Below are positions 1 to 11,764 of a DNA stretch of 64,000 bases, one piece after another; the first letter of the stretch is position 1; the number at the start of each line of letters is the position of its first letter. The stretch comes from Tragulus kanchil. Its lineage: Eukaryota > Chordata > Mammalia > Artiodactyla > Tragulidae. The DNA lies in the NCBI GenBank assembly GCA_022376925.1, contig JAIOJX010000002.1, positions 41,749,501 to 41,813,500 of the forward strand, in the 5' to 3' direction. A model generated the notes under the pieces. That model searched no databases and was not told the DNA's origin. It saw only the letters and a list, made by a program, of their open reading frames with translations. Made by a program: the position numbers and the translations under genes.

Positions 1-1235
1 TTAGTGAACTTGAATTTCTCTTGATTGCATTTTTTATATACCCATTTGGGGAATGTATAACATGGAGAAGGTTCCCAGACATTTGTGGAGATAGTTTAAG
101 GAATAGGAAGTGTTTTTATGAAACTGTGTGCATCGGTGACAGAAAAAGTTATTAATATTTTTCTGTGCGAAATTTTTTCATAATTTTTATCTTAGTCCAA
201 GTAGTTATTGTTGAGACAGACATCCTATTCTGCTACTTTTTTAAAAATAGAAAACTTCTAAAATTCTTTAATATAGATATGTCACAGTTTTCCCAAAGAA
301 AGCATTTTTGACTTATAGAACAAAAGATTAGCTCCTGGTTACATAGCTAATTAGTGATAGAACCTGATTTGAATCCTGGACAGACTTAAAGCTTCTGTTC
401 ATTCTGCTCTGCCTGGTATCTTCCTGCATATCTCAGTTAATTTTCACTGCAGTTGCATAAGGATTCTAGTAGTACTGTTGTTTTACAGAGCACAGAGCTG
501 AAGACCTGAAAAAGAATTTAATTTATCTAAGGATTTGGAGCTAGTAGGTGAAAGAGGTAGGATTTAAAGTCAGATCTGCCTGTGTTTAGTATAATAAATA
601 AGTGCGTTTGGTCCTTGTCCCCAGTTTCTGCTACAGAGCTTAAAAGAGCCTTGGAGTTTTGAGTATTCAGAGTGCAGGAAACGAGGCTGACTTCTGCAGG
701 ACTCCCCGAAGGGACCTCGCCCAGGGCAGGCTGAGGCTTTCAGCTGCCTGACCTTCAGAGGGGCCGTTGATTTAGTTGATCATTCCTAAGTAATGAGATT
801 CTGAAAAGCTTCTGGACACTAAAGTTCAAAGGTCCTGGTTAGTGAACACATCAGTGTGCTGGGAGGGTGTCAGGCACTGGTTCCTTGCGGGGACCAGAGG
901 GACGTGGAAGCCAGATCTAGGACCTCCCAGACTTCACTGCCTGTGTACCATTATAATAAAACTCTACTTGTTGTGTCACACTTTGCCTAAGTTCTGTCAG
1001 TTGTTATGATCAATTAGCAAACGTGAGGCTGATGCAGAAGCCCTGAATTTGTAGCCAGCCTGCTCAGTAATGTTTGGCATTAGTAGCTGGTATCAGAAGG
1101 AGGCCAGTCTTACTGGAGGACTGGCCCTTATAGTGTGGGACCTGGATGTTAGAGTAGTAATGTTGAAACAGTGTGCTGATACACAACTCTGCTCCAGCAT
1201 GTTTGCAAACATCATTTCATTCAGTTTTCAGTAAG
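1..1235. other. Intronic DNA with MIR remnants, otherwise nothing recognised
   Basis: Single-copy sequence before the first duplication. Apart from two MIR-like pieces (about 335-400 and 430-600) I see no element or gene signal. A moderately GC-rich patch at 660-930 has no open frame of note. Confidence 0.5.
335..600 (+). repeat. MIR-like ancient SINE fragments
   Basis: Two stretches resemble the conserved core of mammalian MIR. One contains ACATAGCTAATTAGTGATAG followed by a TTTGAATCC motif. The other contains TTTTACAGAGCACAGAGCTG and then GGAGCTAGTAGGTGAAAGAG. Both are in the sense orientation and heavily diverged, so exact ends cannot be set. Confidence 0.45.
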
Positions 1236-1424
1236 CCCTGTGCACCACAACTACTGAGCCTCTGCTCTGCAGCTCTTGAGCTGCAAATACTGAGCCTGAT
1301 GCTGCAGCTGCTGAAGCCCATGAGCCTAGAGCCTATGCTCCTCAATGAAAGGTGGCCTCCGCTCACTGCAGCTAGAGAGTCTATGTGTAGCAACAAAGAC
1401 CAGCATAACCAAAGAGTAATTTTT
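1236..1424 (+). mobile_element. CHR-type tRNA-derived SINE, 5'-truncated
   Basis: The segment contains the artiodactyl CHR body phrases CACAACTACTGAGCC, CTGAAGCCCATGAGCCTAGA and GCAACAAAGACCAGC in consensus order, without the tRNA head. It is partly copied at 2413-2566 by duplication 1; the copy has a scrambled GC-rich patch near 2489-2510 where this one reads normally. Confidence 0.7.
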
Positions 1425-1710
1425 TTTAAGTCACAGTTCTGAAAAGATATTTTTAAAAAATTACTAATAATATGAATCTGATTAAAGCCAGTAGTTTAAT
1501 TAATAGTATTATACCAACATAAATTTCTATTTTCCTAATTGTACCGTGGTTATGTAAGATGTTAACATTAGCAGAAGCTGAGTGAAGCCTACATGGAATC
1601 TCTATAATATCTTTGCAGTTCTCTGTAGGTCTAAGTTTTATCACAATAGAAAGATGTAAAATAAAAGTCCTGCCTTTAAAACTCTTCTTTTAATTTAGAT
1701 TGTCATTACC

Positions 1711-1972
1711 TTTTTTTTTTGGCCACTTCTATTGGTCTTTCATTTATTTCCATCTTTGTTCCTTGGCCTGTGTGGACCTCCCATTGTAGTGGCCCTTCTC
1801 GTTGCAGGGCACCGGCTCTGGGCACACGCACTCCAGAGCTCTGGCTCGGTAGTTGGACACATTGGTCCAGCCGCTTCGCGGCACATCAGATCTTCCCAGG
1901 CCAGGGATCGAACTGGCACCCCTTGCACTGCAAGGCACGGTGTCTTTACCAACTGGACCACCAGGGAAGCCC
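1711..1972 (-). mobile_element. tRNA-derived SINE (ruminant family with GGTCCAGTGGGTAA head)
   Basis: The element is antisense: poly-T (the A-tail of the minus strand) comes first and the tRNA-like head, ending in CCACCAGGGAAGCCC, comes last. The B-box-like GGGATCGAAC is visible. A perfect 10-bp target site duplication, TGTCATTACC, flanks it at 1701-1710 and 1973-1982, showing a real retrotransposition. Its copy lies at 2853-3111. Confidence 0.85.
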
Positions 1973-2412
1973 TGTCATTACCTTTTTATATTCATGTCTA
2001 TTTTGTAAGCACTACCCTCAGAGATAGATACAGGTGTAGGCACACACACATGCGAGCAGGCAGGTTCTTTTTTCTGTGGTTCTGTGTAGATGACATAGTT
2101 TCTGAGGGGTTACCAAAAGGTCTTTGCATAGAACTCTTATAGTTCTTATGCTAAGGCTGTTTAAATTATTGAAGTACTTATGTATGATACAGTGGAATGC
2201 CAAAAGAGAATATATCCTTCTAGCAAATGTATAATACAAATGATGATTTTTATATAAAGTTACTTAATATGGTCAGTGAGATATATTTAATTTTTGGTTA
2301 GATGGTCATATCATAGAAATATACAGTAGAGTTGATTTTTTAATTATAACAAAACTTTAAGCCTAAGTCTACTCCTAGTGCATGTTTTAGGCTCAAGCCC
2401 ATGATGCCTAAA

Positions 2413-2566
2413 GAGCCTCTGCTCTGCAGCTCTTGAGCTGCAAATACTGAGCCTGATGCTGCAGCTGCTGAAGCCCATGAGCCTAGACCCTTTCCCGGGG
2501 CCCCCCACTGCAGCTAGAGAGTCTATGTGTAGCAACAAAGACCAGCATAACCAAAGAGTAATTTTT
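2413..2566 (+). mobile_element. CHR-type SINE fragment, duplicate
   Basis: Second copy of the SINE at 1236-1424, cut at its 5' side by the join of duplication 1. The patch at 2489-2510 is compressed and corrupted relative to the first copy. Confidence 0.65.
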
Positions 2567-2852
2567 TTTAAGTCACAGTTCTGAAAAGATATTTTTAAAA
2601 AATTACTAATAATATGAATCTGATTAAAGCCAGTAGTTTAATTAATAGTATTATACCAACATAAATTTCTATTTTCCTAATTGTACCGTGGTTATGTAAG
2701 ATGTTAACATTAGCAGAAGCTGAGTGAAGCCTACATGGAATCTCTATAATATCTTTGCAGTTCTCTGTAGGTCTAAGTTTTATCACAATAGAAAGATGTA
2801 AAATAAAAGTCCTGCCTTTAAAACTCTTCTTTTAATTTAGATTGTCATTACC

Positions 2853-3111
2853 TTTTTTTTTTGGCCACTTCTATTGGTCTTTCATTTATTTCCATCTTTG
2901 TTCCTTGGCCTGTGTGGACCTCCCATTGTAGTGGCCCTTCTCGTTGCAGGGCACCGGCTCTGGGCACACGCACTCCAGAGCTCTGGCTCGGTAGTTGGAC
3001 ACATTGGTCCAGCCGCTCCGCGGCACATCAGATCTTCCCAGGCCAGGGATCGTACCGGCACCCCTTGCACTGCAAGGTGGTGTCCTTACCCACTGGACCA
3101 CCAGGAAGCCC
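2853..3111 (-). mobile_element. tRNA-derived SINE, duplicate of 1711-1972
   Basis: Same element with the same flanks (2843-2852, and 3112-3121 with one change). It differs from the first copy at several bases, for example in the head region around 3075-3110 and at GATCGTACCGG, although the surrounding unique DNA is nearly identical. Confidence 0.8.
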
Positions 3112-3739
3112 TGTCATTCCCTTTTTTATATTCATGTCTATTTTGTAAGCACTACCCTCAGAGATAGATACAGGTGTAGGCACACACACATGCGAGCAGG
3201 CAGGTTCTTTTTTCTGTGGTTCTGTGTAGATGACATAGTTTCTGAGGGGTTACCAAAAGGTCTTTGCATAGAACTCTTATAGTTCTTATGCTAAGGCTGT
3301 TTAAATTATTGAAGTACTTATGTATGATACAGTGGAATGCCAAAAGAGAATATATCCTTCTAGCAAATGTATAATACAAATGATGATTTTTATATAAAGT
3401 TACTTAATATGGTCAGTGAGATATATTTAATTTTTGGTTAGATGGTCATATCATAGAAATATACAGTAGAGTTGATTTTTTAATTATAACAAAACTTTAA
3501 GCCTAAGTCTACTCCTAGGTGCAGTTTAGGTTCATGTATCCTTAGCTATCAGTTGGTATCAAGATATTTAGATTAGTTTTAACATTCATCTGAGTGAATC
3601 GTATTTAATTGAAAAAAGAAATTTATCTGTAGGTAAACCATATATATTTTAGTTCTTCTTTGACTTCCTATGCTATGAACAAATGATTATGTTATAATTT
3701 TGAAAGAGGTTTAAAGTGTATTTTAAAACAATAAATGTT

Positions 3740-3983
3740 GGGCTTCCCTGGTGGTCCAGTGGGTAAAGAGTCCACTTTGCAGTGCAAGGGGTACTGGTTC
3801 GATCCCTGGCCCAGGAAGATCCCACGTGCCACAGAATGGCTGGACCAGTGTGTCCAATTGTGAGCCAGCATTCTGGAGAACATGCACCCAGAGCTGGTCT
3901 TCTGCAACGAGAGAGGCCACTGCAGTGGGAGGCCCACACAGGCCAAAGAATAAAAAAGTATGAAAATAAATAAATAAATAAAA
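3740..3983 (+). mobile_element. tRNA-derived SINE, sense
   Basis: It begins GGGCTTCCCTGGTGGTCCAG, contains GGTTCGATCCCTGG (B-box-like) and ends in a TAAA-repeat tail (AAATAAATAAATAAATAAA). Similar AAAACAAT-type sequence on both sides suggests an imperfect target duplication. It lacks the C-rich 3' block of its relatives at 11401 and 25814. Confidence 0.8.
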
Positions 3984-4439
3984 CAATGAAAGAGGCCAAA
4001 TTTTTTTTTTTTTTTCAAAAAGAAAGAATAAGTGTTCAAGACTCTTTAGCACATTACTATGTTGTGGAAAGTCATTTGACTATGTGGTTCTGTGTATAAG
4101 AGTTAAAGACTTGATAGGCCTGTTTGCTTTGACCTAGACGTTGGATATGTCCTGTTGTAAGATCTGTGAAAGTATTTAAAAAAGAATTTAGACTGAAAAC
4201 TAAAGGATCTAAGAATGAATGAACAGCTGTCATTTCATCGTTGACTCCCGCCAGTGGAGACTGCTGAGTGTTTGTTTGAGTCTTCTCTGTGAGCACTGTG
4301 GGACTCGTGTGGGTTTCCCTGGATTAGGAGGTGACTGTGAACTGCTGTAGTTCATGGTGAGAATGAGCCATCCTAATGTTATACCAAAGATGGCATTTTT
4401 GGAGTAGAGGGAAAAGAGGATGGGAAGCTAAAGGAAAAG

Positions 4440-4563
4440 ACGAAGTTCAAGAGGGAGGGGGCATATATATACCAGTGGCTGATTCATGTTGATATTTGGC
4501 AGAAAACAGCACAACTCTCTAAAGCAATTTTCCTTCAATTAAAAAATAATTTTAAAAAACCCA
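4440..4563 (+). mobile_element. L1 3' end, 5'-truncated (ruminant type)
   Basis: The phrase TTCAAGAGGGAGGGGGCATA, then GGCTGATTCATGTTGATATT, AAAGCAATTTTCCTTCAATT and an A-rich end, is the characteristic 3' UTR terminus of ruminant L1 elements. Only the last 120 bases or so are present. Duplicate at 5615-5738. Confidence 0.75.
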
Positions 4564-5614
4564 AAAGATGAGTATTTTGTTTTGTTGAAAGAAAGTATGT
4601 AGACTCCCTGCTAGATTGTGTGGTCCTTGCCTTCTCAGTTGCCTCTTACCTTAACGTAACCTGTGTGGGAATGATATAACTTTACTACCTCTTATCTGTT
4701 CTGCCTGTATAGCGTGAGAGGACTCAACTGTGGCCCACATTTTTCTCTCGGGCTTTCTGCGGAAGTGACTCAATACATTGTTTCAGGCTTTACCTGCTGT
4801 CCCTCCCTACCATGGCACCGCTGGGTGCGTTGGAATTTTCCAGGTATATCATTAGAGGAGGAAGCACGGAAGAGGGCCATAGCAGGATTCACAGTGCCTA
4901 GGGGAATCCCAGGGATTATTCCAGGAAGTACTGAAGTGAGCCAAATTGAGTAGGGGTAAAAAAAATGACATGAATTAAAAATGGATGGAACACTAAAACA
5001 CCCTCATCATATTTAGCCATCTTTTATTATCATATTTAAAAACTATTTAAAATGTATGCTGAGACTCTTTTTAGGGTGGATTTCAACACCTTTTTTGTGC
5101 TTGTGCCAAGAACACAGTGTTCTGTTAAGTCATTCAGTGACTAAGATTACTGGCTTGCTGCCAGCCAGGGTCAAGTTCATTCAGATAAGTTTCAGGGTAG
5201 ATTCTAAACCTAGTGAGGAACACCTCTGTCTTGGCATGTTAGGTGGGTTTGGAGACTCAGTTGTTTTAGAAGAAGATCATTGTGCTTATGTCATGTTCTT
5301 GTCTGTTTATTGACTCTGTGTCTGAGTTAGTTGAAGAAATTGGAAAGTATTTAAAAAAGAATTTAGACTGAAAACTAAAGGATCTAAGAATGAATGAACA
5401 GCTGTCATTTCATCGTTGACTCCCGCCAGTGGAGACTGCTGAGTGTTTGTTTGAGTCTTCTCTGTGAGCACTGTGGGACTCGTGTGGGTTTCCCTGGATT
5501 AGGAGGTGACTGTGAACTGCTGTAGTTCATGGTGAGAATGAGCCATCCTAATGTTATACCAAAGATGGCATTTTTGGAGTAGAGGGAAAAGAGGATGGGA
5601 AGCTAAAGGAAAAG

Positions 5615-5738
5615 ACGAAGTTCAAGAGGGAGGGGGCATATATATACCAGTGGCTGATTCATGTTGATATTTGGCAGAAAACAGCACAACTCTCTAAAGC
5701 AATTTTCCTTCAATTAAAAAATAATTTTAAAAAACCCA
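5615..5738 (+). mobile_element. L1 3' end, duplicate
   Basis: Copy of 4440-4563 made by duplication 2, with the same sequence. Confidence 0.72.
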
Positions 5739-6696
5739 AAAGATGAGTATTTTGTTTTGTTGAAAGAAAGTATGTAGACTCCCTGCTAGATTGTGTGGTC
5801 CTTGCCTTCTCAGTTGCCTCTTACCTTAACGTAACCTGTGTGGGAATGATATAACTTTACTACCTCTTATCTGTTCTGCCTGTATAGCGTGAGAGGACTC
5901 AACTGTGGCCCACATTTTTCTCTCGGGCTTTCTGCGGAAGTGACTCAATACATTGTTTCAGGCTTTACCTGCTGTCCCTCCCTACCATGGCACCGCTGGG
6001 TGCGTTGGAATTTTCCAGGTATATCATTAGAGGAGGAAGCACGGAAGAGGGCCATAGCAGGATTCACAGTGCCTAGGGGAATCCCAGGGATTATTCCAGG
6101 AAGTACTGAAGTGAGCCAAATTGAGTAGGGGTAAAAAAAATGACATGAATTAAAAATGGATGGAACACTAAAACACCCTCATCATATTTAGCCATCTTTT
6201 ATTATCATATTTAAAAACTATTTAAAATGTATGCTGAGACTCTTTTTAGGGTGGATTTCAACACCTTTTTTTTGTGCTTGTGCCAAGAACACAGTGTTCT
6301 GTTAAGTCATTCAGTGACTAAGATTACTGGCTTGCTGCCAGCCAGGGTCAAGTTCATTCAGATAAATTTCAGGGTAGATTCTAAACCTAGTGAGGAACAC
6401 TCCTCTGTCTTGGCATGTTAGGTGGGTTTGGAGACTCAGTTGTTTTAGAAGAAGATCATTGTGCTGATGTCATGTTCTTGTCTGTTTATTGACTCTGTGT
6501 CTGAGTTAGTGAAGTATCACTACTCTCCTAACCATTTCAGATGAGTATCTGGTAGGTCCTGTATGAACTCTGCTGTGAGATGTTGCTTTATACACTGAAG
6601 GGAACACACACAATTCAAGAAGTGCTTTTCTTAGTCACATGTGCAAACTAAAACTAAAAAAGGTGGATTAAAAGCAAGAAAAAAATCTATCAAATA

Positions 6697-8904
6697 CCCA
6701 TTTTAAGGATTTTGTTCATCCTTTCATTCATTGGAATGGATGGTTCTTTCTTAGTTTCTTGGTTTCTTTTTTCACTTACCATCTTTGTTTTCCAGTTTTG
6801 GAAATTCATTGACTGTCGTATTAAAAATGCAGTACATACAAAGAAATCTAACGATTAGAGCAGTTTTGCCTGAAAATAATGTTTAAATAATTTTTTCTTA
6901 AACTATTTAATTTATAAATATGTGAGTGAGCAAACATATCTTGGCTTATAAGTGGCTTACTAGATCCTCAGAAGATTACATTTTTTCTTTTCATTGTAGC
7001 ATTTAACCAGGGGTATGAAGCTGGTATTGATACTGATGAAGATTTTAAAGAATGCTTGCATTACTTACTGTTTGTTGGAATATGTGGTTTGGGGACCAGT
7101 GTCTGGTGATGGTCCTCCTTCTGTGACTGATCATCGTCTTACTCATTAATGCCTGTTTGTACATGAGCAGGATGCTTTGTCCTGAGCTGCTCACCAGGTA
7201 CGAACAGCCTGGCCAGTTAGTGGATAGTAGTCACGTCACAGGTCAGACGTGTGATGATGGAGCATTTAGGTCTCGTAACATATTTTGTATCATAAGAAAT
7301 AATCAAATGAAGCAAATAAACATAAACATATGCTTTTACAGAGCTATCTAAACTATTTAAAACCAAACATGTTATCAAAAGCTATAATATAAACATTTGT
7401 TTCAGGCATTTTTCTGCATTAGTTACTTTGGGCTTCTAGTAAAACTTGAACAGAAGAAACTTTTTTCCGTCAAATCTTCCTGTGGCAAAAATACTTATTT
7501 ATCGCTTTTCAAGGACCTTTGAATAGTTCATGCAGGTTGAATCTGCATGAATTTTCTCAGAAAGCCTTAGAGTGTTCAGTGCTGGAAGGCATGCAGTGTT
7601 TCCTCCCCTTTCCCTTTCCCCAAGCGGCTTGTTGTAGGGTTAGCTGAGAGCTAGGGCTGAGCATTGTGTCACCATAGCTCTCCTCTTGCTTCCCTGTGCT
7701 TTCTGTCATAGTTCCCCACAAGCACTGGGGTTTCTGAAGCCCAGGGCCTTCCCAAGTGAGAGAGTTCCTTACCATCTTTGTTTCAAAAATCAAAACCCAT
7801 TTTAGGGATTTTGTTCATCCTTTCATTCATTGGAATGGATGGTTCTTTCTTAGTTTCTTGGTTTCTTTTTTCACTTACCATCTTTGTTTTCCAGTTTTGG
7901 AAATTCATTGACTGTCGTATTAAAAATGCAGTACATACAAAGAAATCTAACGATTAGAGCAGTTTTGCCTGAAAATAATGTTTAAATAATTTTTTCTTAA
8001 ACTATTTAATTTATAAATATGTGAGTGAGCAAACATATCTTGGCTTATAAGTGGCTTACTAGATCCTCAGAAGATTACATTTTTTCTTTTCATTGTAGCA
8101 TTTAACCAGGGGTATGAAGCTGGTATTGATACTGATGAAGATTTTAAAGAATGCTTGCATTACTTACTGTTTGTTGGAATATGTGGTTTGGGGACCAGTG
8201 TCTGGTGATGGTCCTCCTTCTGTGACTGATCATCGTCTTACTCATTAATGCCTGTTTGTACATGAGCAGGATGCTTTGTCCTGAGCTGCTCACCAGGTAC
8301 GAACAGCCTGGCCAGTTAGTGGATAGTAGTCACGTCACAGGTCAGACGTGTGATGATGGAGCATTTAGGTCTCGTAACATATTTTGTATCATAAGAAATA
8401 ATCAAATGAAGCAAATAAACATAAACATATGCTTTTACAGAGCTATCTAAACTATTTAAAACCAAACATGTTATCAAAAGCTATAATATAAACATTTGTT
8501 TCAGGCATTTTTCTGCATTAGTTACTTTGGGCTTCTAGTAAAACTTGAACAGAAGAAACTTTTTTCCGTCAAATCTTCCTGTGGCAAAAATACTTATTTA
8601 TCGCTTTTCCAAGGACCTTTGAATAGTTCATGCAGGTTGAATCTGCATGAATTTTCTCAGAAAGCCTTAGAGTGTTCAGTGCTGGAAGGCATGCAGTGTT
8701 TCCTCCCCTTCCTTCCTCAAGCGGCTTGTTGTAGGGTTAGCTGAGAGCTAGGGCTGAGCATTGTGTCACCATAGCTCTCCTCTTGCTTCCCCTGTGCTTT
8801 CTGTCATAGTTCCCCACAAGCACTGTCTTCCCTGGCCCTGCCTTTCTTCCCAGCTAGCCTGGAGTTTTCTGAAGCCCAGGGCCTTCCCAAGTGAGAGAGT
8901 TCCT
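6697..8904. repeat. Tandem duplication 3 (period 1099)
   Basis: Copies are 6697-7769 and 7796-8904. Copy 1 has lost about 40 bases near 7720 and reads CCCTTTCCCTTTCCCC where copy 2 reads CCCCTTCCTTCCTC, both close to its end. The filler is 7770-7795. Confidence 0.95.
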
Positions 8905-10813
8905 GAATGAGTGAAACAGAGGCAAGACATGCAGGTGGGACTTCGTAAAAACACTGCTGGCGAGACTCACACATTCACAAGTTAAATACCGATGTCTGTG
9001 TTGAGAGCTTAACTAAATACAGCTATTTAAACATCATTCCTCATGAAAACAGAATTGGTGATATTATTTTTTATTGTCTGTTTATTCTCTTAAATTTCTC
9101 TACTTTTATCAGTGTTTTGCCTATGTCGAGGATGACAAGACAGTCATGGGATCAGAGCGCTGTCGTGGAAGCATGATTTCCTCTCCAGTCACTGTACTTG
9201 TCAGAACCCAGACTTTCATATCGTAGTTGAGTGTACTTAGCAAAGTGTGTGTCCTGATACATTAAAAATTTCAACTGTGAGAAAAGCTAAGTAGAAAAAA
9301 ATTCTGTACTTAATTAGGTAAAAGAGTTAAAATGAGTCTGTAGTAAAGATGCATGGCTTTGCCACTTGAGAACTTACTACCAAAGTTTCGTATGATAGTT
9401 GCATTCCAAGTAGAGAGCTCGTTAACAAAGCACATGGGTTTCATAGGCTGAATGAGTGCTAATAGTTTGTATAATAATCTTTCTATGAGAACTTGTAATG
9501 GAAACAGTCTTTAATACACTGCACGTTTGTGGTAGGTGAAGGCGGGGAAGGGTTGCATCTGATACCTGAAATAAGACCAATATATACATAAAGCCATAGA
9601 AAATATTGGATGGTGCCTTAGTTTTTAAAACTTGTGCAGTTATCAAAAGCTATAATATAAACATTTGTTTCAGGCATTTTTCTGCATTAGTTACTTTGGG
9701 CTTCTAGTAAAACTTGAACAGAAGAAACTTTTTCCGTCAAATCTTCCTGTGGCAAAAATACTTATTTATCGTTTTTCCCAAGGACCTTTGAATAGTTCAT
9801 GCAGGTTGAATCTGCATGAATTTTCTCAGAAAGCCTTAGAGTGTTCAGTGCTGGAAGGCATGCAGTGTTTCCTCCCCTTCCTTCCTCAAGCGGCTTGTTG
9901 TAGGGTTAGCTGAGAGCTAGGGCTGAGCATTGTGTCACCATAGCTCTCCTCTTGCTTCCCCTGTGCTTTCTGTCATAGTTCCCCACAAGCACTGTCTTCC
10001 CTGGCCCTGCCTTTCTTCCCAGCTAGCCTGGAGTTTTCTGAAGCCCAGGGCCTTCCCAAGTGAGAGAGTTCCTGAATGAGTGAAACAGAGGCAAGACATG
10101 CAGGTGGGACTTCGTAAAAACACTGCTGGCGAGACTCACACATTCACAAGTTAAATACCGATGTCTGTGTTGAGAGCTTAACTAAATACAGCTATTTAAA
10201 CATCATTCCTCATGAAAACAGAATTGGTGATATTATTTTTTATTGTCTGTTTATTCTCTTAAATTTCTCTACTTTTATCAGTGTTTTGCCTATGTCGAGG
10301 ATGACAAGACAGTCATGGGATCAGAGCGCTGTCGTGGAAGCATGATTTCCTCTCCAGTCACTGTACTTGTCAGAACCCAGACTTTCATATCGTAGTTGAG
10401 TGTACTTAGCAAAGTGTGTGTCCTGATACATTAAAAATTTCAACTGTGAGAAAAGCTAAGTGGAAAAAGATTCTGTACTTAATTAGGTAAAAGAGTTAAA
10501 ATGAGTCTGTAGTAAAGATGCATGGCTTTGCCACTTGAGAACTTACTACCAAAGTTTCGTATGATAGTTGCATTCCAAGTAGAGAGCTCGTTAACAAAGC
10601 ACATGGGTTTCATAGGCTGAATGAGTGCTAATAGTTTGTATAATAATCTTTCTATGAGAACTTGTAATGGAAACAGTCTTTAATACACTGCACGTTTGTG
10701 GTAGGTGAAGGCGGGGAAGGGTTGCATCTGATACCTGAAATAAGACCAATATATACATAAAGCCATAGAAAATATTGGATGGTGAGCCTTAGTTTTTAAA
10801 ACTTGTGCAGTTA
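8470..10813. repeat. Tandem duplication 4 (period 1169), overlapping duplication 3
   Basis: Copies are 8470-9638 and 9639-10813, joined directly. Because the start lies inside duplication 3, about 400 bases occur three times (from 7371, 8470 and 9639). No gene or recognised repeat family is seen in the body. Confidence 0.95.
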
Positions 10814-11385
10814 GGACATCTGCTATTTTGTGGGTTCCTAACTGCTGTATAGACCCCTACAGAATGTCAGTTATGTCTATTTTTCTCACTCAGTTTCCAT
10901 GGTGACCCTGTTGAGATGGACATTGCTGTCTCTGTTTTGCCTGTGAGAAAACTTCGCTGTGTCTCAGATTAAAACCTTGCCAGCATTACTCTGCTGGTAA
11001 AGGGCAGGTGAGGACAACCAATCTTTGAGTTAGATTCTAAGAGAAGAAGCTTTCTCTTGTAGTTTAATTAGTTTAGTTGAATACTCATGTAAAAGGTTTT
11101 GATTCTTAAATAAGTAGGAAATTAAGGAATAGGGGGAAGTGTACATTTATCAAAGGAGATTTTAAGGGAGTGTGTTAAACTTTTCATTCTAGTGTGCTTC
11201 CTGTTCATTTTCTACTTCGAGTCTTCCATCCAAACTGCTGGGCTTTGACCCACCTTCCTGTGCATCTGAAGGAGGGAAAGTCCTTCCACCATGTTTCCCA
11301 ATCCCGACACCCACTCTCTAGACCAGTCAGGACTTGTGCTTATCTTGCCTGTGTTGGGGATGTCAGTACATTGCTCTGCTCGGTG
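10814..11385. other. Single-copy intronic DNA, nothing recognised
   Basis: Short unduplicated stretch between duplication 4 and a SINE. It has no open frame or repeat that I recognise. Confidence 0.5.
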
Positions 11386-11400
11386 TGTGTCTCAGTTTTT

Positions 11401-11717
11401 TTTGTTTTTTTTTTTTTTTTTCAGGGGGGGGGGGGGGTGGGGTGGGGGGCGGGTGGGCGGGCCACTTCTGTTGGTCTTTCATTTATCTATTTCATCCATC
11501 TTTTGTTCTTGGTCCATGTGGGCCTCCGATCGTGGTGGCCTCTGTTGTTGCAGAGCACCGGCTCTGGGCGCATGCGCTCCAGAGCTCCGACTCAGTAATT
11601 GAACACATGGGTCCAGCCACTCCACGGCACGTGGGATCTTCCTAGGCCAGGGATCAAACCGGTGCCCCTTGCACTGCAAGGCGGTGTCCTTACCCACTGG
11701 ACCACCAGGGAAGTCCC
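11401..11717 (-). mobile_element. tRNA-derived SINE with very G-rich (C-rich on its own strand) 3' block
   Basis: Antisense SINE with a perfect 15-bp target duplication, TGTGTCTCAGTTTTT, at 11386-11400 and 11718-11732. After the poly-T comes a run of G blocks (11424-11462) and then the usual body and head ending in CCAGGGAAGTCCC. On the element's own strand the order is head, body, C-rich block, A-tail. Confidence 0.88.
11424..11462 (+). other. G-quadruplex-capable G-rich tract
   Basis: A run of 14 Gs is followed by GGGG, GGGGGG, GGG, GGG and GGG blocks separated by one or two bases. This easily satisfies the four-run G-quadruplex pattern. It is the 3' block of the antisense SINE at 11401-11717. 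Confidence 0.8.
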
Positions 11718-11764
11718 TGTGTCTCAGTTTTTAAAGATATCTTACTAGGTTGTAGGATTAATGC

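Larger units (their letters stand above)
1256..3518. repeat. Tandem duplication 1 (period about 1.14-1.16 kb)
   Basis: Copies are 1256-2378 and 2413-3518, with 34 bases of filler between. The offset drops from 1157 to 1140 because of small deletions in copy 2, mainly near its start and inside the SINE. Confidence 0.95.
4168..6510. repeat. Tandem duplication 2 (period 1175-1180)
   Basis: Copies are 4168-5330 and 5343-6510, with 12 bases of filler. Copy 2 differs by a longer T-run near 6265 and single-base changes. The block is intronic and holds the L1 3' end at 4440-4563 and no gene that I can see. Confidence 0.95.

Noticed and set aside
6697..10813. Satellite DNA or CRISPR-like array
   Set aside because: There are only two or three copies of a 1.1-kb non-repetitive block with no short repeat/spacer structure.
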